Part shown: piece after piece, positions 34,762 to 46,135 of the stretch
Numbering within the stretch: position 1 is the first letter of the stretch
How the letters are laid out: every line of letters starts with the position of its first letter
DNA from: Byssochlamys sp. IMV 00236
Taxonomy: Eukaryota > Ascomycota > Eurotiomycetes > Eurotiales > Thermoascaceae
Length of the DNA stretch: 64,000 nucleotides
Assembly: GCA_001931875.2 (NCBI GenBank)
Contig: MSJH02000815.1
Span: 186,001 to 250,000 of the forward strand
Direction of reading: 5' to 3'
Notes under the pieces: model-generated
What the model was told of the DNA's origin: nothing
Databases searched by the model: none
Seen by the model: only the letters and a program-made list of their open reading frames with translations
Position numbers and translations under genes: made by a program

Positions 34762-35069
34762 GTTGAGAAACAGCTGAATTCACTACCTTAGAAGAAGAAG
34801 ATTTCGTGGTGAGAGGTATACTTGCACTGAGCAAGTTCAAAAGAACGATACTCTCTATCGTCCTCACTGTTTACACGCGGAGGGGCAGATCGGACAGCCG
34901 CTTAAAGCGGCAAGGAGCCTCGCTTGAGGCGGCAACGGGCTGGGAAGTTCCGGCTCCGGGCCAAACCTCGCTCCTCCGTTTGTCCTGCTACCGCATCTCC
35001 CATCAGCTCCAGCATCCTCCACTCCCTCCGCATTTCAGAAGCAATTACGATCAAATACCTTCTGTCAAA
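34762..35069. promoter_or_regulatory. Divergent promoter between SPC19 and ATP18
   Basis: 308 bases between start codons. It has GGCGGCAACGGGC-type G/C-rich sequence in the middle and a C/T-rich leader just before ATP18. No gene seen. Confidence 0.55.
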
Positions 35070-35535
35070 ATGTCTCTCCTCGGAAAGAAGTGGCCGACCC
35101 CTGTCGGTGAGTCGCCCCCCGTGATCTACACGCGCCGCAATGGGTGGTCGGGAGAAAGAAACTGACAGGAGACTTCTACTACAGCCAAGCCTATGGCTCC
35201 TTTCTTCGTTGCCGGTATGCGAATCTCCCTATCTGATATCTTTCAGGCGATACAAGCGCAGCAGCTTGAGCGGAAAATGGACTCAATTGAGAACGGTGGT
35301 GATGATGGATTGACTGACACTATATTAGGCCTCATCATGATGTACGCCATCAACTCGGCCGCCAACGCTCTGCCTCCTCGTGAGTCACACCCTCTTTGAA
35401 TTCGTCTTTTTTCTATTAGGTCAACGGACCATGCGTCTATTGTTCCTTCGATATTGCGGTTAGAATCGATGTGAGCTGGGAACGTTTGCTAACCCGACAT
35501 TAACCGCAGCCCCGAAGAAGGAGGAGTCGCACTAA
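35070..35535 (+). CDS. ATP18: ATP synthase subunit j (Atp18/i-j type)
   Basis: Small inner-membrane subunit of the F1Fo-ATP synthase dimer interface. Exons 35070-35106, 35185-35214, 35329-35379 and 35510-35535 give only 47 residues. The start MSLLGKKWPTPVAKPMAPFF and the single membrane helix FFVAGLIMMYAINSAANAL fit subunit j closely. Junctions rebuild TPVAKP, FVAGLIMM and PPPPKK. Introns make up more than two thirds of the span. The tail (LPPPPKKEESH) is shorter than in the yeast protein, which ends in a longer Asn/Asp/Pro/Arg segment. This may be a true lineage difference or a wrong last exon. The single-exon frames in this span are artefacts of reading through introns. Confidence 0.85.
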
Positions 35536-36253
35536 ACGCGACAACGAGAGCTTGATTCCTGATCATGATCTGTCAAGAAGGGATATCCATGGTTATTGAT
35601 TAAGTCCTGGGTGGCCCTCGGTGTGGGTGTCGAGTTGGTTGCAATGCGATTACTTTGTACAAAACACATAGATATTTGCATCCAATACTATTCGACAAAA
35701 TAAGCAACTGCACCACCATTTTGAAATTCCGGATATTTATTTATTTGATCTTTCTGCTTGTCCTGCTCACTTCGCCGCGATATACGGCGGACTCATACGT
35801 AACTCTGGCAACTTCACATCCCGCCTCAGGTCAAGACGTGATATTGTAGAGTGTCTAATTGCTCACAAGTCCTGTAAATACACTCATATCACTCAGTCGT
35901 TTCGAGAAATACTACCTTTGAAAGAAAGAAAGTAGTTGTCGGGACACTTACACTTACTGTAGACGATAGGATATGAGTTCAACCCATGACAATGATACGT
36001 CAAATAGTTTAATAAGCGATATTAATTATATCCAATCCTCAAAAGCAATTTAGCTTGCCCTATTCATCATATCTGATAGTTGCTGCATGTCATCCGATAT
36101 CGTTTTCTTGGTTCCTGAGGCTACCACGAGGAATATGTGGCGCTATTCCGTATCGGGCGGAATCATTTTCGCTGAAGTCCGCAAGCTCCGCAGGCCCGTC
36201 TATCGCGACAACCTCCATTCTGGCAGCCATAGTCAATCTCAAAGGCACCAACC
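35536..36253. other. Intergenic region, ATP18 to MRP2
   Basis: 718 bases in tandem orientation, AT-rich between about 35640 and 36060. Short frames here (35655-35849, 36055-36318) have no recognisable content; the second overlaps the MRP2 start in another frame. Confidence 0.5.
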
Positions 36254-36799
36254 ATGTCGCAGTTCAGAGCGAAGAGGCTGGATATCAGCGGGTTCATCAA
36301 CCCTCGCGTCATTCGTGACCACACCAAGCGGAAGGTGGTCGAGCAGTACGAGCCAGAACGGTAAGATACAACTCATCCTTTAGATGCGATGCGTATCATC
36401 GCATCACCTTTTTCCCACTGAATAATTATGGATTGGTATTGACGTATATTGCCCACATAGCCAAGCACTCCGCTACATCATCCGCAACACCAGCCTTCCT
36501 CAGCGTATGCGCGCACAGGCCCAGCTCCAGCTTTCTCAGATGCACGCCTACACTCGCCCGACCCAGATCAAGAACAGATGTGTTGCTGGAGGAATAGCGA
36601 GAAGTGTGTTCCGTGACTTCAGAATGGCAAGAGTAAGTTCAACATATGATCTTTTGCACTCGGGCCACACTTGCGCCTGTTGTCTTTTTCATTCTCATTT
36701 TCTCTTTTGGACATCGCTAACGACTTGTTTCTTCAGTACCAATTCCGTCTCCATGCTCTTGCTGGAGAGCTGCCCGGTGTCAGGAAGGCCAGTTGGTAG
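36254..36799 (+). CDS. MRP2: Mitochondrial small-subunit ribosomal protein Mrp2 (uS14m)
   Basis: Structural protein of the mitoribosomal small subunit head. Exons 36254-36360, 36461-36632 and 36737-36799 give 113 residues. The uS14 core is clear: LRYIIRNTSLPQRMRAQAQLQL, RPTQIKNRCVAGGIARSV, and the C-terminal YQFRLHALAGELPGVRKASW that ends all uS14 proteins. Junctions rebuild EPERQALRY and FRMARYQFRL. The Cys pairs of zinc-binding uS14 forms are absent, as expected for the C-minus mitochondrial type. Confidence 0.94.
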
Positions 36800-37327
36800 T
36801 TTCTGTCAATGTCTCTTCATGATGAGAAGCGAGTTGGAGCTATTTGCAATTATGGGTTCATCTCTGCATACGGGCGTTTTTTATTCTGCGGATGTAAATG
36901 TACAATACAACAATCACTGAAAAGACATATTGATCAAATTTATATTATGCCATTCACTTATGCTTTTTCTGTATTGTGGGCTGTGATTCGGAACTTGCCC
37001 TGATCAGATGGTGAAGTCTGTTTGCTTGTCATGGCAGGATGTCGGAAAGTTGCAGCCAGCCTTCTCAATACAAATAATCCCCTGTTCTTCCAGGACTCAT
37101 TCACTTTCCATATTACTGCCAACCCCCTCATCTGAAATTGGACTTGGCCCATCTCAGCACTATCCTACAGAAAAAGCTTCAGTTTTCACAACAACCTCAA
37201 GAGACATCGAGACTAGTTCGAACTCAGGAATCCACTTTCAAGTCTCATACTAGAGATTTACTCCGGTGCATAACTATCCTCTGTTATTATTCGATCTCAG
37301 TTTCTCTCTGAACGCACAGCACCAAGC
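36800..37327. other. Intergenic region, MRP2 to the Arb2-domain gene
   Basis: 528 bases in tandem orientation. T-rich 3' UTR on the left, C/T-rich leader on the right. No gene seen. Confidence 0.5.
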
Positions 37328-38787
37328 ATGTTCGTCTTTCGCCGCGAGGACCTTCCTCCAGATCCTGTTTTCCCCGCTGATCTCGAGAAACTTGGGTGAG
37401 CATGGTTTCATTTTCTATATCGAAGTCCAGTCGAAATGCACAAAGTTTGAGAAACTAATCTAAGCGTCTTTCATCCAGATACTTCATAAATGACAATGAT
37501 CAGATCAGAAAAATATCAGATCCTGAGAAGGAGTTCGTCTTCAAGATCAATAGAAATGATCGCTGGAATCTGTTAAACAGGGAGGCGATGAATGGTATGT
37601 CATAGTTCTATTATCTCTTCGATATGCTTCGATATGCTTTGATATCCTTCATGTCTTCAGCAAAGGTCCCATTTGGCAATATCTGGGATATGCTTACTGT
37701 CTAATGATACAGCTTGTATTCGCTCTATCGTACACTCTCGCCTATGCGCCCTTGGTCTTTCCGTACTTAGACTCCCACTCAACGCCGGGCCAGAAGACCG
37801 CCATGTCCCTATCATGATATCTTCAAACCTGAAGACTGCCTCTCGCGTCATCGTTGTTTTCGGCGAACCAGTCCAGGATCTAGGTATTTGGGCCTATCGA
37901 ACTATCAGCACGGAAGGAATCGACGCTGGTTCAGCCGTTGCCTTCGCCAAAGCCGTGCTTGGATACGAAGATACGAAGACCGATACGGCTCTTATCCTCG
38001 CGAATACCGGACAGCTTATATGGTACAATGCAGAGGGTCGTGCCATCACACATCCATCATGGCTTGCTCTTCCCAAGGAATCGGCTGTTGATCCCCTACC
38101 CAGGATGACGCATCGTAATAAGATTCCTCGCAATGGAAACTGGGAGGAACATGTTCAATGCGTGTTTGAAGACGTTCTCAAGGCGAGAGGAGAGCTCTTG
38201 AGTGAAAATGCAAAGATTGATATCATCGGTCTTGCAGAGGGAGGTCTGGCTGCAGTGACGTATTTGGCGGAGAAGTGTAAGTCGTGAAATTCATCCTGTA
38301 TAACTATTTCTTTGATGTTCAGACCTATATAATGCGCACACGATCATTATTTTATACAGAAGGAGAAAGTGCGCTAAGTTCTAACGCATATATCTACTCT
38401 CTAGGGTCGGAATGGAGCAGCCATATCTCAGCCATGTGTCTGGCCAACCCTCTTCACTACAACGGCATCCATATCTTCCCAGACCCATCATCCGCATCCT
38501 CTGAGACGGAAAACTCATTTGAGAACTTCATCTCTTCCCGCTGCCGTGCCTACGTCCTATCCGATCGTCCTGTCAATGACCCTGTTGCTGGCGCAGCTGA
38601 TCATAATTGTAACTGCTATGCGTCGGGCGAGGAACTTAATGTCGAATGTATCATGCCTAAAGCGTGGAGGAGCATGATGGAGTGGCTTGGAAAGGCCCAT
38701 GCGGATCCAAACTTCGGGGAGGTGCAGTTGGTTCTTCAAGAGGATGTGGAAACGACAGATTCAGCAGATAAAGGGAGCGAGGAGTGA
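37328..38787 (+). CDS. Arb2-domain protein
   Basis: Exons 37328-37395, 37479-37594, 37713-38276 and 38405-38787 give 376 residues. The N-terminal block MFVFRREDLPPDPVFPADLEKLGYFIND and the region up to FKINRNDRWNLLNREAMN fit the Arb2 family. Fission yeast Arb2 belongs to the ARC complex that loads siRNA onto Argonaute, and an Arb2 domain also ends Hda1-type deacetylases. The domain is related to alpha/beta hydrolases. Here the turn that would hold the nucleophile reads G234-L-A-E-G-G, with Ala236 where Ser would be, so catalysis is unlikely. Later come FVLSDRPV-like (YVLSDRPVNDPV) and a Cys-rich turn (NCNCYASGEE). Junctions LG/YFIND, MN/ACIRS and AEK/WSEWS keep frame. The role in this fungus is inferred only. 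Confidence 0.82.
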
Positions 38788-39019
38788 GTTTCTAGTGAGA
38801 GGGGGTCGTGGATGGTGGAAGTCCCTGGACATCGTCTGCAGATTGCAACATGCAACTAATCGAAGATCATACAGTCTCATGTCTGTGCTGGGCTATATTG
38901 TAGATGATGGTTCAATCCATGATGCAAAACTTCCTGCGTAGTAGGGTATATATATATAAACGTCTCTAGAAGTAGTAGTGTCCCAGTAGGGTCCTAGTAG
39001 TCGGATATATGTACATAAT

Positions 39020-41739
39020 CTACCAATCCGTCTCACTCTCGCTACCCGGATATGCCTTCTTCCTCAGCTTCCACATAGTCTTTTTCTGGTTGGCGCTATC
39101 GCCCGGTCTCGAGGACCGCCTGGTATCTTCCACGACTGTCATCCATGGGACATTGCCTGCGCGTCGTACCCGATCTCTTAGCAGCTGAGATACCTCTTTC
39201 TGTTTCCGCGCGTCTGTATGTGTCTTCTTTGATGCTGGTTGACCGGCCTTCGCTTTCCTTGCTGCTGCCACAGAGGCCAAGTGGCGGCGCTCTGCTGCTC
39301 GGGCGGCGTAATACTCCTCAGCGATTGCCCAGTCGGGATTATCCACTTGCCCGCGGACAAGGACGATGCCTTGGCTTGTCTCTAGCGCATCGCGTATGGT
39401 AGAAATCGGGATAGGAGTGACGAGGTCTAGTTTGCGGGTTGAAGGGTGGATGCCCCGGACAAGAGCGAGGCCAAGGGAACGAGAATGTTTCGGGTTGAGT
39501 GGGGTACAGCTGCCAGATCCGATAAAGAGGTAGGGGAGATCCTCACGCTGAGTGCGAGTGATGAATGGCTGCAGAGACGATAGAAGCGTAGATTGTGACA
39601 AGGACTTGTTGGCTGGAGAATCGGCAGCATCATCCATGTTAGTGTCGGGATCGATATCAGACTGTTCTTCCTCATCTTCCATTGCGTGTTCCGAAAGGCC
39701 AGCGTTCGCCGGAAGTCCAGCGATAGCGTTTTGATTCTCAACTGCAACAATCGATACGATGGAACCATCCAACAGGTCATGGAGAAGCTCTGGGTTGTGA
39801 TGTGCACCCATTACCATGACTCCTAATATCCCTTGCCGTGAACCGGCGTAGTCGACACTCAATGGCTGCATGCGGTTCAGAGGCGTATTATACCATACAT
39901 GGCTCTGAATCTGGGCTGGTTGGTATCTGTGGAAATATGACTGCATCTGCATGGAACGCAGTTGTGCACTGGACCTCGTAACGTACTCGGTAGGCTGCGA
40001 AGGAAGGGTGATCATGTTGACCATAGCTTCGCTGGCTGCCTGTGCGAGAGGCTCTGCAACCTCTGACGGTCCTTTTTCACTCATGTAAACAACATCTGAT
40101 AGTCCAAGGGACTTGATAAGCCATGTGGCAACCTCCAAGCCCAGTCCGAAGATCCACCCTGGGAAATTGATGATCAAAGAGCATTGCGGATAATCTGCAA
40201 GTAGTCTCCTGTAACGATCCATAAGATCCGTTGCTGCGAGCACGTAGTGGTCTGGGTCTTCTTTCGGTGAAGTGGCCCCGATATGATGAGAGCGAAGAAT
40301 AGACCCATCTTTCGATCCGTCCAGAGATGGATGGGAGAATGGGGGACCAAAGCACGGTGTACGTAAATGGGCCAGATATACTTCCCCCATGGGTGAGAAT
40401 TCCGGCTGTCCAGGATCAAGGTCCAAGAAAGCAACTCCATCAGTATTGCTGTAACCGTTTTCAGTCTGCGGTGCTGGACTGAGCAGGTGATTCAGTAGGT
40501 AACGGCTAAATGTCGACTTTCCCGAAGCCTTCGGACCGCACACAAGCACTCTGAGCCCTCCGACCTTCTGAGACAGATGCTTTATAGCAGTGCTCCATTT
40601 CTTGTCGAGATGCAAAGGCCGTAGGTGCCGCCCCAAAGGGTCATCGGAAGAGGTGTAAAGCTGCAGAAGGGTTATTGAGAAATTCAGACTGGGTAGTTCT
40701 GTGGGGATGGCATAACTTACAACAGAGAAGGTCCGTCGGGAATTCCCTTTCAAGGTCACCTTATCAGCAGCCGTACTCTTGCTATTCCATATTCGCTTAT
40801 ACAGAGGCGATAGGTCTTCAAGTCGGTATATGCCACTATGACACGAGCTGATCTCAACTTCCGCATAACCCTCGATTCCAGTGACGCACTTTATAACAGG
40901 AAGAGAGTGAGTAGATGGCGCATAAACCCTGTAGAGATTGGGCGACGGGTGCAATTTCGCACCCATCAAGCTGATCACGCCCCGTTTCACCCAAATATCG
41001 TACTGTCCCACAGCAACCAGATTCTAGTGTAGAGTAAGCGACTGATGCTTGTACCAATTGAATAGAGGACCAATTACCATCTTTTCTCTGATGCGAACAC
41101 AGAGCCGATGCTCGTCAGCATAGACGATGCTAGACTTGTTCAGGCGTGTCTTCGAAAGAGGAAAGTTCTCGATTTCGGTTGCTATGTTCGTGGGAGATTC
41201 GTAACTTGAAGGAAATTAGCTTGAGTGATCCAGTCTTTGGCAATTATACGAACCTCTCGTCATCCTCATTTTGCGCGAGGATCTCTTCTTCAACGCCATC
41301 CGACATGCTGATATCTCCATTTCCCTCTTCCCATCGTGATTCATCCGCGCTGGGTTCGTCAGACCGTAGTCTTGACACCTGCGGCGTGGAGTCCGTGATA
41401 ACATCCTGCTGTCTTTCTGCAGCATTTTTCTTGTTCCTTCTTCTCCTATCGGGACGGGGCTTTGCGCTATCCGTCCATTTCTCATCTGTCGGAGGTGAAG
41501 GCTTCGTCCGTTTTGTTGGAGGCTCTTCCGTTGCTCGAGGATCTGGTGAAGGACTTATGGGTACAATGACCTGTTGCTGGGATTGCCTAGCTCTTCGCGC
41601 AGCAATGGCACTAAGTGCGCTGACAGGAGCTGGAAATATTCACGTCAGTAAATGCTCTGCGCGGAGATAGAACTTCTTAGCGGGGCCACGAAAAAAGCAT
41701 CATACCAGCTGATTGCTGCTTCTCGGCCTTTCTCTTCAT
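39020..41739 (-). CDS. GRC3: Polynucleotide 5'-hydroxyl kinase Grc3 (NOL9 family)
   Basis: Grc3 phosphorylates the 5'-OH left when Las1 cuts ITS2, allowing 25S/5.8S rRNA maturation; in yeast it also aids Pol I termination. Exons 41739-41706, 41629-41254, 41204-41078 and 41023-39020 give 846 residues. The first 130 residues are Ser/Lys/Glu-rich, probably disordered, with nuclear signals (KRTKPSP, RPDRRRRNKK). The folded part begins VGQYDIWVKRGVISLMGAKL. The P-loop is GPKASGKST (342-350, K348), followed by FLDLDPGQPEFSP and INFPGWIFGLGLE. An acidic insert (EDEEEQSDIDPD) interrupts the C-terminal domain. Junctions rebuild QSAPVSAL, DESYESP and EKMNLVAVG. Head to head with RPA34. Confidence 0.93.
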
Positions 41740-42150
41740 TATCAGTGGCTGCGCCTTGTGACTGCTGTTCAATACAAATATCTGCAATCATAAAAAGCAC
41801 ATTGCTGAGGCACACTGTCAAGCTCCAAATGCTTGGTGCAGCGGAGATCTAGTCTTCTCCGAAATATTCGAGCTGCGGGACTGATAAGTTGGTCCGTGCT
41901 CGGCGGAATCGAGAAAAAAGTTGCCCGCAATCAACCATCCAACGCCTTTATCGCACCCAGCAGGCTTCTGCTCACAGCAACATATCTCGTGGTCAGTGAA
42001 CCCGTGATTGCGAGCGCTAGCCCATCCGGAGAGGCTTTCTACCAGAATATTTACAGTTCTCAGAGAATTGGCATTCTACCAGCCTCCCGTATCTGGCGCT
42101 TACCAACTGCATCTTTCTGAGCCTACTCTATTATCGCACGCTAATCCAGC
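41740..42150. promoter_or_regulatory. Divergent promoter between GRC3 and RPA34
   Basis: 411 bases between start codons of two rRNA-production genes. An inverted CCAAT (ATTGG) is at about 42068. No gene seen. Confidence 0.55.
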
Positions 42151-43232
42151 ATGGCGCGTCAGTCGAAGATTGATCCGCCCTCAGAGAGTGGCGATAGCTC
42201 CTCGAGCGGCTCGAGCGTTTCGGAGCAGACTGTGAAAAAGTCGAAGGTGCCGGAATCGCGGTCGGAGACGAAGACAAAGAGCAAAAAGCAGCAAAGTGAC
42301 TCCAGTTCCGATAGTGAAGGCAGTGATGGATCTAGTGGAAGTGAGTCGGAAAGTGAGGATGCTTCGTCGCAAAGTGGAACGGCGAGCGAGTCGTAAGAGC
42401 TCCATGGAAGGATGCGCGTTACTTTCTAATACTGACTGCTTGGAATAGCTCCTCAGAAGATGAATCTGATAGCCCGCGCGAAGCTTTCAGACCACCGCCT
42501 GGATTCAAGCCCGTCAAGTCTCAGCGCACTCCTTCCTCTGGTGTGAAGTCCATTCTTTCGGACCTCCGAGGCAAACAGATCTTCCATATCACAGCTCCCG
42601 CCTCTCTACCTCTTTCATCGATCAAGGAAGTGTCGCTCGCAAAGGTCTTGAGTGGAGAGCCCGTGCTGGAACACAGGGGTGTGCAGTACGGGATTCCAGC
42701 AGACAGCATCAATCAGCAAGATGCTGATCAGAAGATTCTGCTGGCCTACGACGAGAAGAGCCAGACCTACCACAGTACCTCCATCGGAAACATCCAGAGC
42801 TATCACTTGCAGGAACTGGTTAGCCTGCCTAAGGGGACAGCTTACAACAAGGAGAAGCCAGATGCCAGCAAGCCTCCGCGACCACAACCTAAGGACTTGA
42901 AAATGCGTTTCCGACCAGTCGGGAGCACGTACGGTCCCCCTGAGACGATAGGTACTAGCGATGAGGAGTCCGAAGGAGAACAGACTTCGTTCAAGTTCCC
43001 CAAAGGATCCAAGGCCGAGCGGGAAGAGCGAAAGCGCAAGCACCAACAGACTGAAGGAGACGAGAAGACTGTGGAAGTGGCTCCTCGAAAGAAGTCGAAG
43101 AAGCATTCCTCTGAGGAGAATGGCAAGGCGGAGCCCTCGCAGGATGCTGCTGAGGGGCAGGGTCGTGATAAACCCAAGAAGTCGAAGCACAGTGAGGAGA
43201 AGAAGCGCAGGAAAGCGGAAAAGGCTGCATAG
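42151..43232 (+). CDS. RPA34: RNA polymerase I subunit Rpa34 (A34.5)
   Basis: Fungal Rpa34 forms the TFIIF-like A49-A34.5 dimer on RNA polymerase I and helps elongation on rDNA. Exons 42151-42392 and 42449-43232 give 341 residues. An acidic/Ser-rich head (about 1-95) precedes the dimerisation core: FRPPPGFKPVKSQ, LRGKQIFHITAPASLPLSSIKEVSLAKVLSGEPVL, then GVQYGIPAD. The motif MRFRPVGSTYGPPETIG closes the core. The tail is Lys-rich (KKSKKHSSEE), as in the family. The splice joins TASES to SSEDES. The head-to-head neighbour GRC3 also acts in rRNA production. Confidence 0.9.
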
Positions 43233-43820
43233 ATGTGGGCAATAGGCGTTTTGTGTGTGCTTTTTGACACGGATTTCCTTCTTTGACTTTGGCCTAGAAA
43301 AGTTCGTGGGATAGATGTATGTATGTAAACTGGTATATTTGTTGCAACAAGAGATAATCTCCCTGGATCGGCTGTGCCGCCAGGGAAGGGTATATACTAC
43401 GCATCACTCTCATCAATAGCTACTCCCACAACTTCCTGCACCACTAATGTAGGATTGATAGCCTGTCGAAAATAGAGATAAATAAGATAAATAAATAAAT
43501 AAGGATATATGATAATAAATGATATATAGAGAACTGATCGTGATGCTCCGATGTCGTCCACCAGGTGCTCTCGCTAGCCGGAAACAGTCGCCAAGCCCGT
43601 CCGGTGTGGCCACGAGAGGCGAAGCGGCAGAAAAAAAAAATAGATAGAGCGGCGTTTGAAATGTCCGCATCGGACGGCGATCCAGAAAAAAGGATCTGGG
43701 GCGGACTCACCTTTTTTCCCTCCTCGATTTAATCTAATCCTCTCTCCTTCACACCCTCATCCTGCGTGGAATTTGTCTCTGGATCTTCGATTTGACTCAG
43801 AAGACATCTCTTCATACACA
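43233..43820. other. Intergenic region, RPA34 to SHM2
   Basis: 588 bases in tandem orientation. The RPA34 3' side is followed by a TAAA-type microsatellite and an A-run (about 43631-43640), then a C/T-rich leader before SHM2. No gene seen. Confidence 0.5.
43478..43503. repeat. (ATAA)n microsatellite
   Basis: Imperfect ATAAATA units (AATAAGATAAATAAATAAATAAGG) in the SHM2 upstream region. Confidence 0.75.
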
Positions 43821-45467
43821 ATGGCCACCTACGCTCTGTCGTCGTCCCACCGGGACGTGAGTATACCCCGCTATCTCATCTCACGTCGACAACTGCCATA
43901 CTGACTCATGGACTGTAGCTCCTCGAGAAGTCTCTGGTCGAGACCGACCCTGAGATTGCTGCGATCATGGTATGTCCCATTTATTGCAATGTTATTCAAT
44001 GCCGTTCCAGGGCAGATATATATATAGATAAAATATCATTGCCAATGTCCTCGAGCTGACCACCCCGCTCCATGCAGGAAAAAGAGATCCAGCGTCAGCG
44101 CGAGTCGATTGTCCTGATTGCTTCCGAGAACGTCACCTCGCGCGCTGTCTTCGATGCTCTGGGCTCGCCTATGTCCAACAAATACTCTGAGGGTTATCCC
44201 GGTGCCCGTTACTACGGTGGTAACCAGCACATCGACTCCATCGAGCTCACCTGCCAGTCTCGTGCCCTGAAGGCTTTCAACCTGGACCCCGCCAAATGGG
44301 GTGTCAACGTCCAGTGTCTGAGTGGTAGCCCTGCCAACCTGCAGGTCTACCAGGCCCTGATGCGCCCCCATGACCGTCTGATGGGACTGGATCTCCCTCA
44401 CGGTGGCCATCTGAGCCACGGCTACCAGACTCCCCAGAAGAAGTATGTTTTGCCCTTTCTTTTCCAGGATATCGACGTGCCATGGTATTAACACCAGTAT
44501 CAGGATCTCCGCTGTCTCTACCTACTTCGAGACCTTCCCCTACCGTGTTGACCTGGAGACTGGCATCATCGACTATGACACCCTCGAGGCCAACGCCCAG
44601 CTCTACCGCCCCAAGTGCCTTGTTGCCGGTACCTCCGCCTACTGCCGTCTGATCGACTATGCGCGCATGCGCAAGATCGCCGATTCCGTCGGTGCCTACC
44701 TCATCGTCGACATGGCTCACATTTCCGGTCTGGTTGCCGCTGGTGTGATCCCATCGCCGTTCGAGTACGCTGATGTCGTGACCACCACCACTCACAAGTC
44801 GCTCCGTGGTCCTCGTGGTGCCATGATCTTCTTCCGCAAGGGTGTCCGCAGCACTGACCCCAAGACCGGTAAGGACATCATGTATGACCTTGAGGGTCCC
44901 ATCAACTTCTCTGTGTTCCCCGGACACCAGGGTGGTCCTCACAACCACACTATCACTGCCCTTGCCGTGGCCCTCAAGCAGGCCGCCACTCCTGAGTTCC
45001 GCCAGTACCAGGAGCAGGTTGTCAAGAACGCCAAGGCCGTGGAGCTCGAGTTCAAGAGACTCGGCCACAAGCTCGTCTCCGACGGTACCGACAGCCACAT
45101 GGTCCTGCTGGACCTCCGCCCCAAGGGTCTGGATGGTGCTCGTGTCGAGGCTGTTCTTGAGCAGATCAACATCGCATGCAACAAGAACTCCATCCCCGGT
45201 GACAAGTCCGCTCTGACCCCTTGCGGTCTCCGTGTCGGTACCCCTGCCATGACCAGCCGTGGTCTGGGCGAGGAGGACTTCAAGCGCGTGACTCGCTACA
45301 TCGACCAGGCCATCAACCTCTCCAAGGAGATCCAGGGCCAGCTGCCCAAGGAGGCCAACAAGCTCAAGGACTTCAAGGCCAAGGTTGCCTCGGATACCGT
45401 CCCGGAGATCCAGAACCTCCGCAAGGAGATCAGCGAGTGGGCTTCCACCTTCCCTCTACCCGTCTAA
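43821..45467 (+). CDS. SHM2: Serine hydroxymethyltransferase, cytosolic
   Basis: PLP enzyme that interconverts serine and glycine while making 5,10-methylene-tetrahydrofolate. Exons 43821-43856, 43919-43969, 44078-44442 and 44504-45467 give 471 residues. Key stretches are [45 protein letters not shown], and the PLP lysine K249 in [14 protein letters not shown]-terminal folate-side blocks are [12 protein letters not shown] and [26 protein letters not shown]. The N-terminus [18 protein letters not shown] is short with no mitochondrial presequence, so this is the cytosolic form. Codons are strongly C-ending, which suggests high expression. A 264-codon antisense frame is a shadow of this biased coding. 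Confidence 0.96.
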
Positions 45468-46135
45468 ATTGGAACTTGAGTCCAAGGAAAACGGCGTCTA
45501 TTTTTTGATTTTCTTTTCCACTTTTATCTTTCAACATGGATTGCAAGCGCAAAAATAGGTTCCGGGGAACGGGGTTAAAGAACAAAATAACGATATCAAA
45601 CAGGTCTGGCTTTTCAACCTAGCATGGGGTCACGGACTTGGATATGAGCATGAGTGCTGTGATGTCCTCTTCAACAAGTGATATTTTGATATTTCAACAT
45701 TCGACCAGGCGCTGGGATCGTGTAGTACGAAGGTTAATTCTTCGCCATTGAGCTCTTCTCTATTATATGGATCGCATCTATAGCCATTGGGCCAAAACAT
45801 AGCTTCAAATCAAGAAGCACCATCTTCTTCATCTTTTTTCAGACTCTTGTTCAAAGTCTCTTCACGTTCCGCAGTATATCCATCATCAATTCATTGTAGG
45901 AAGGATGTGCTGCGCACCGGTGGACGGTGTGTGTGCGCCCTTTTCCCTTCTGACCGTGGTCTCCTGTAGAGCCCAGTGCGGAGGTTCCTGCTTCCGGCGA
46001 TAGAATCAATCTTGGTCGTGCGCATCTTACCCAGAGGGTCGGTCGCACGCGCATAACTCGAGCGATGTATAACCGCGGTGTGATCCTCCATAAAAGTAAA
46101 CGTTGTTCTCGTACGCCTTTGACTGGCGTCTGTCT
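45468..46135. other. Convergent 3' region between SHM2 and MED9
   Basis: 668 bases between stop codons. T-rich after SHM2. Short frames near 45787-46253 on both strands lack recognisable content. Confidence 0.5.

Noticed and set aside
36507..36920. 137-codon frame over MRP2
   Set aside because: It follows the MRP2 frame, then reads through the second intron; the spliced model restores the conserved uS14 end.
44304..45098. 264-codon minus-strand frame rich in Val/Leu/Gly/Asp
   Set aside because: Antisense shadow of the strongly C-ending SHM2 codons.
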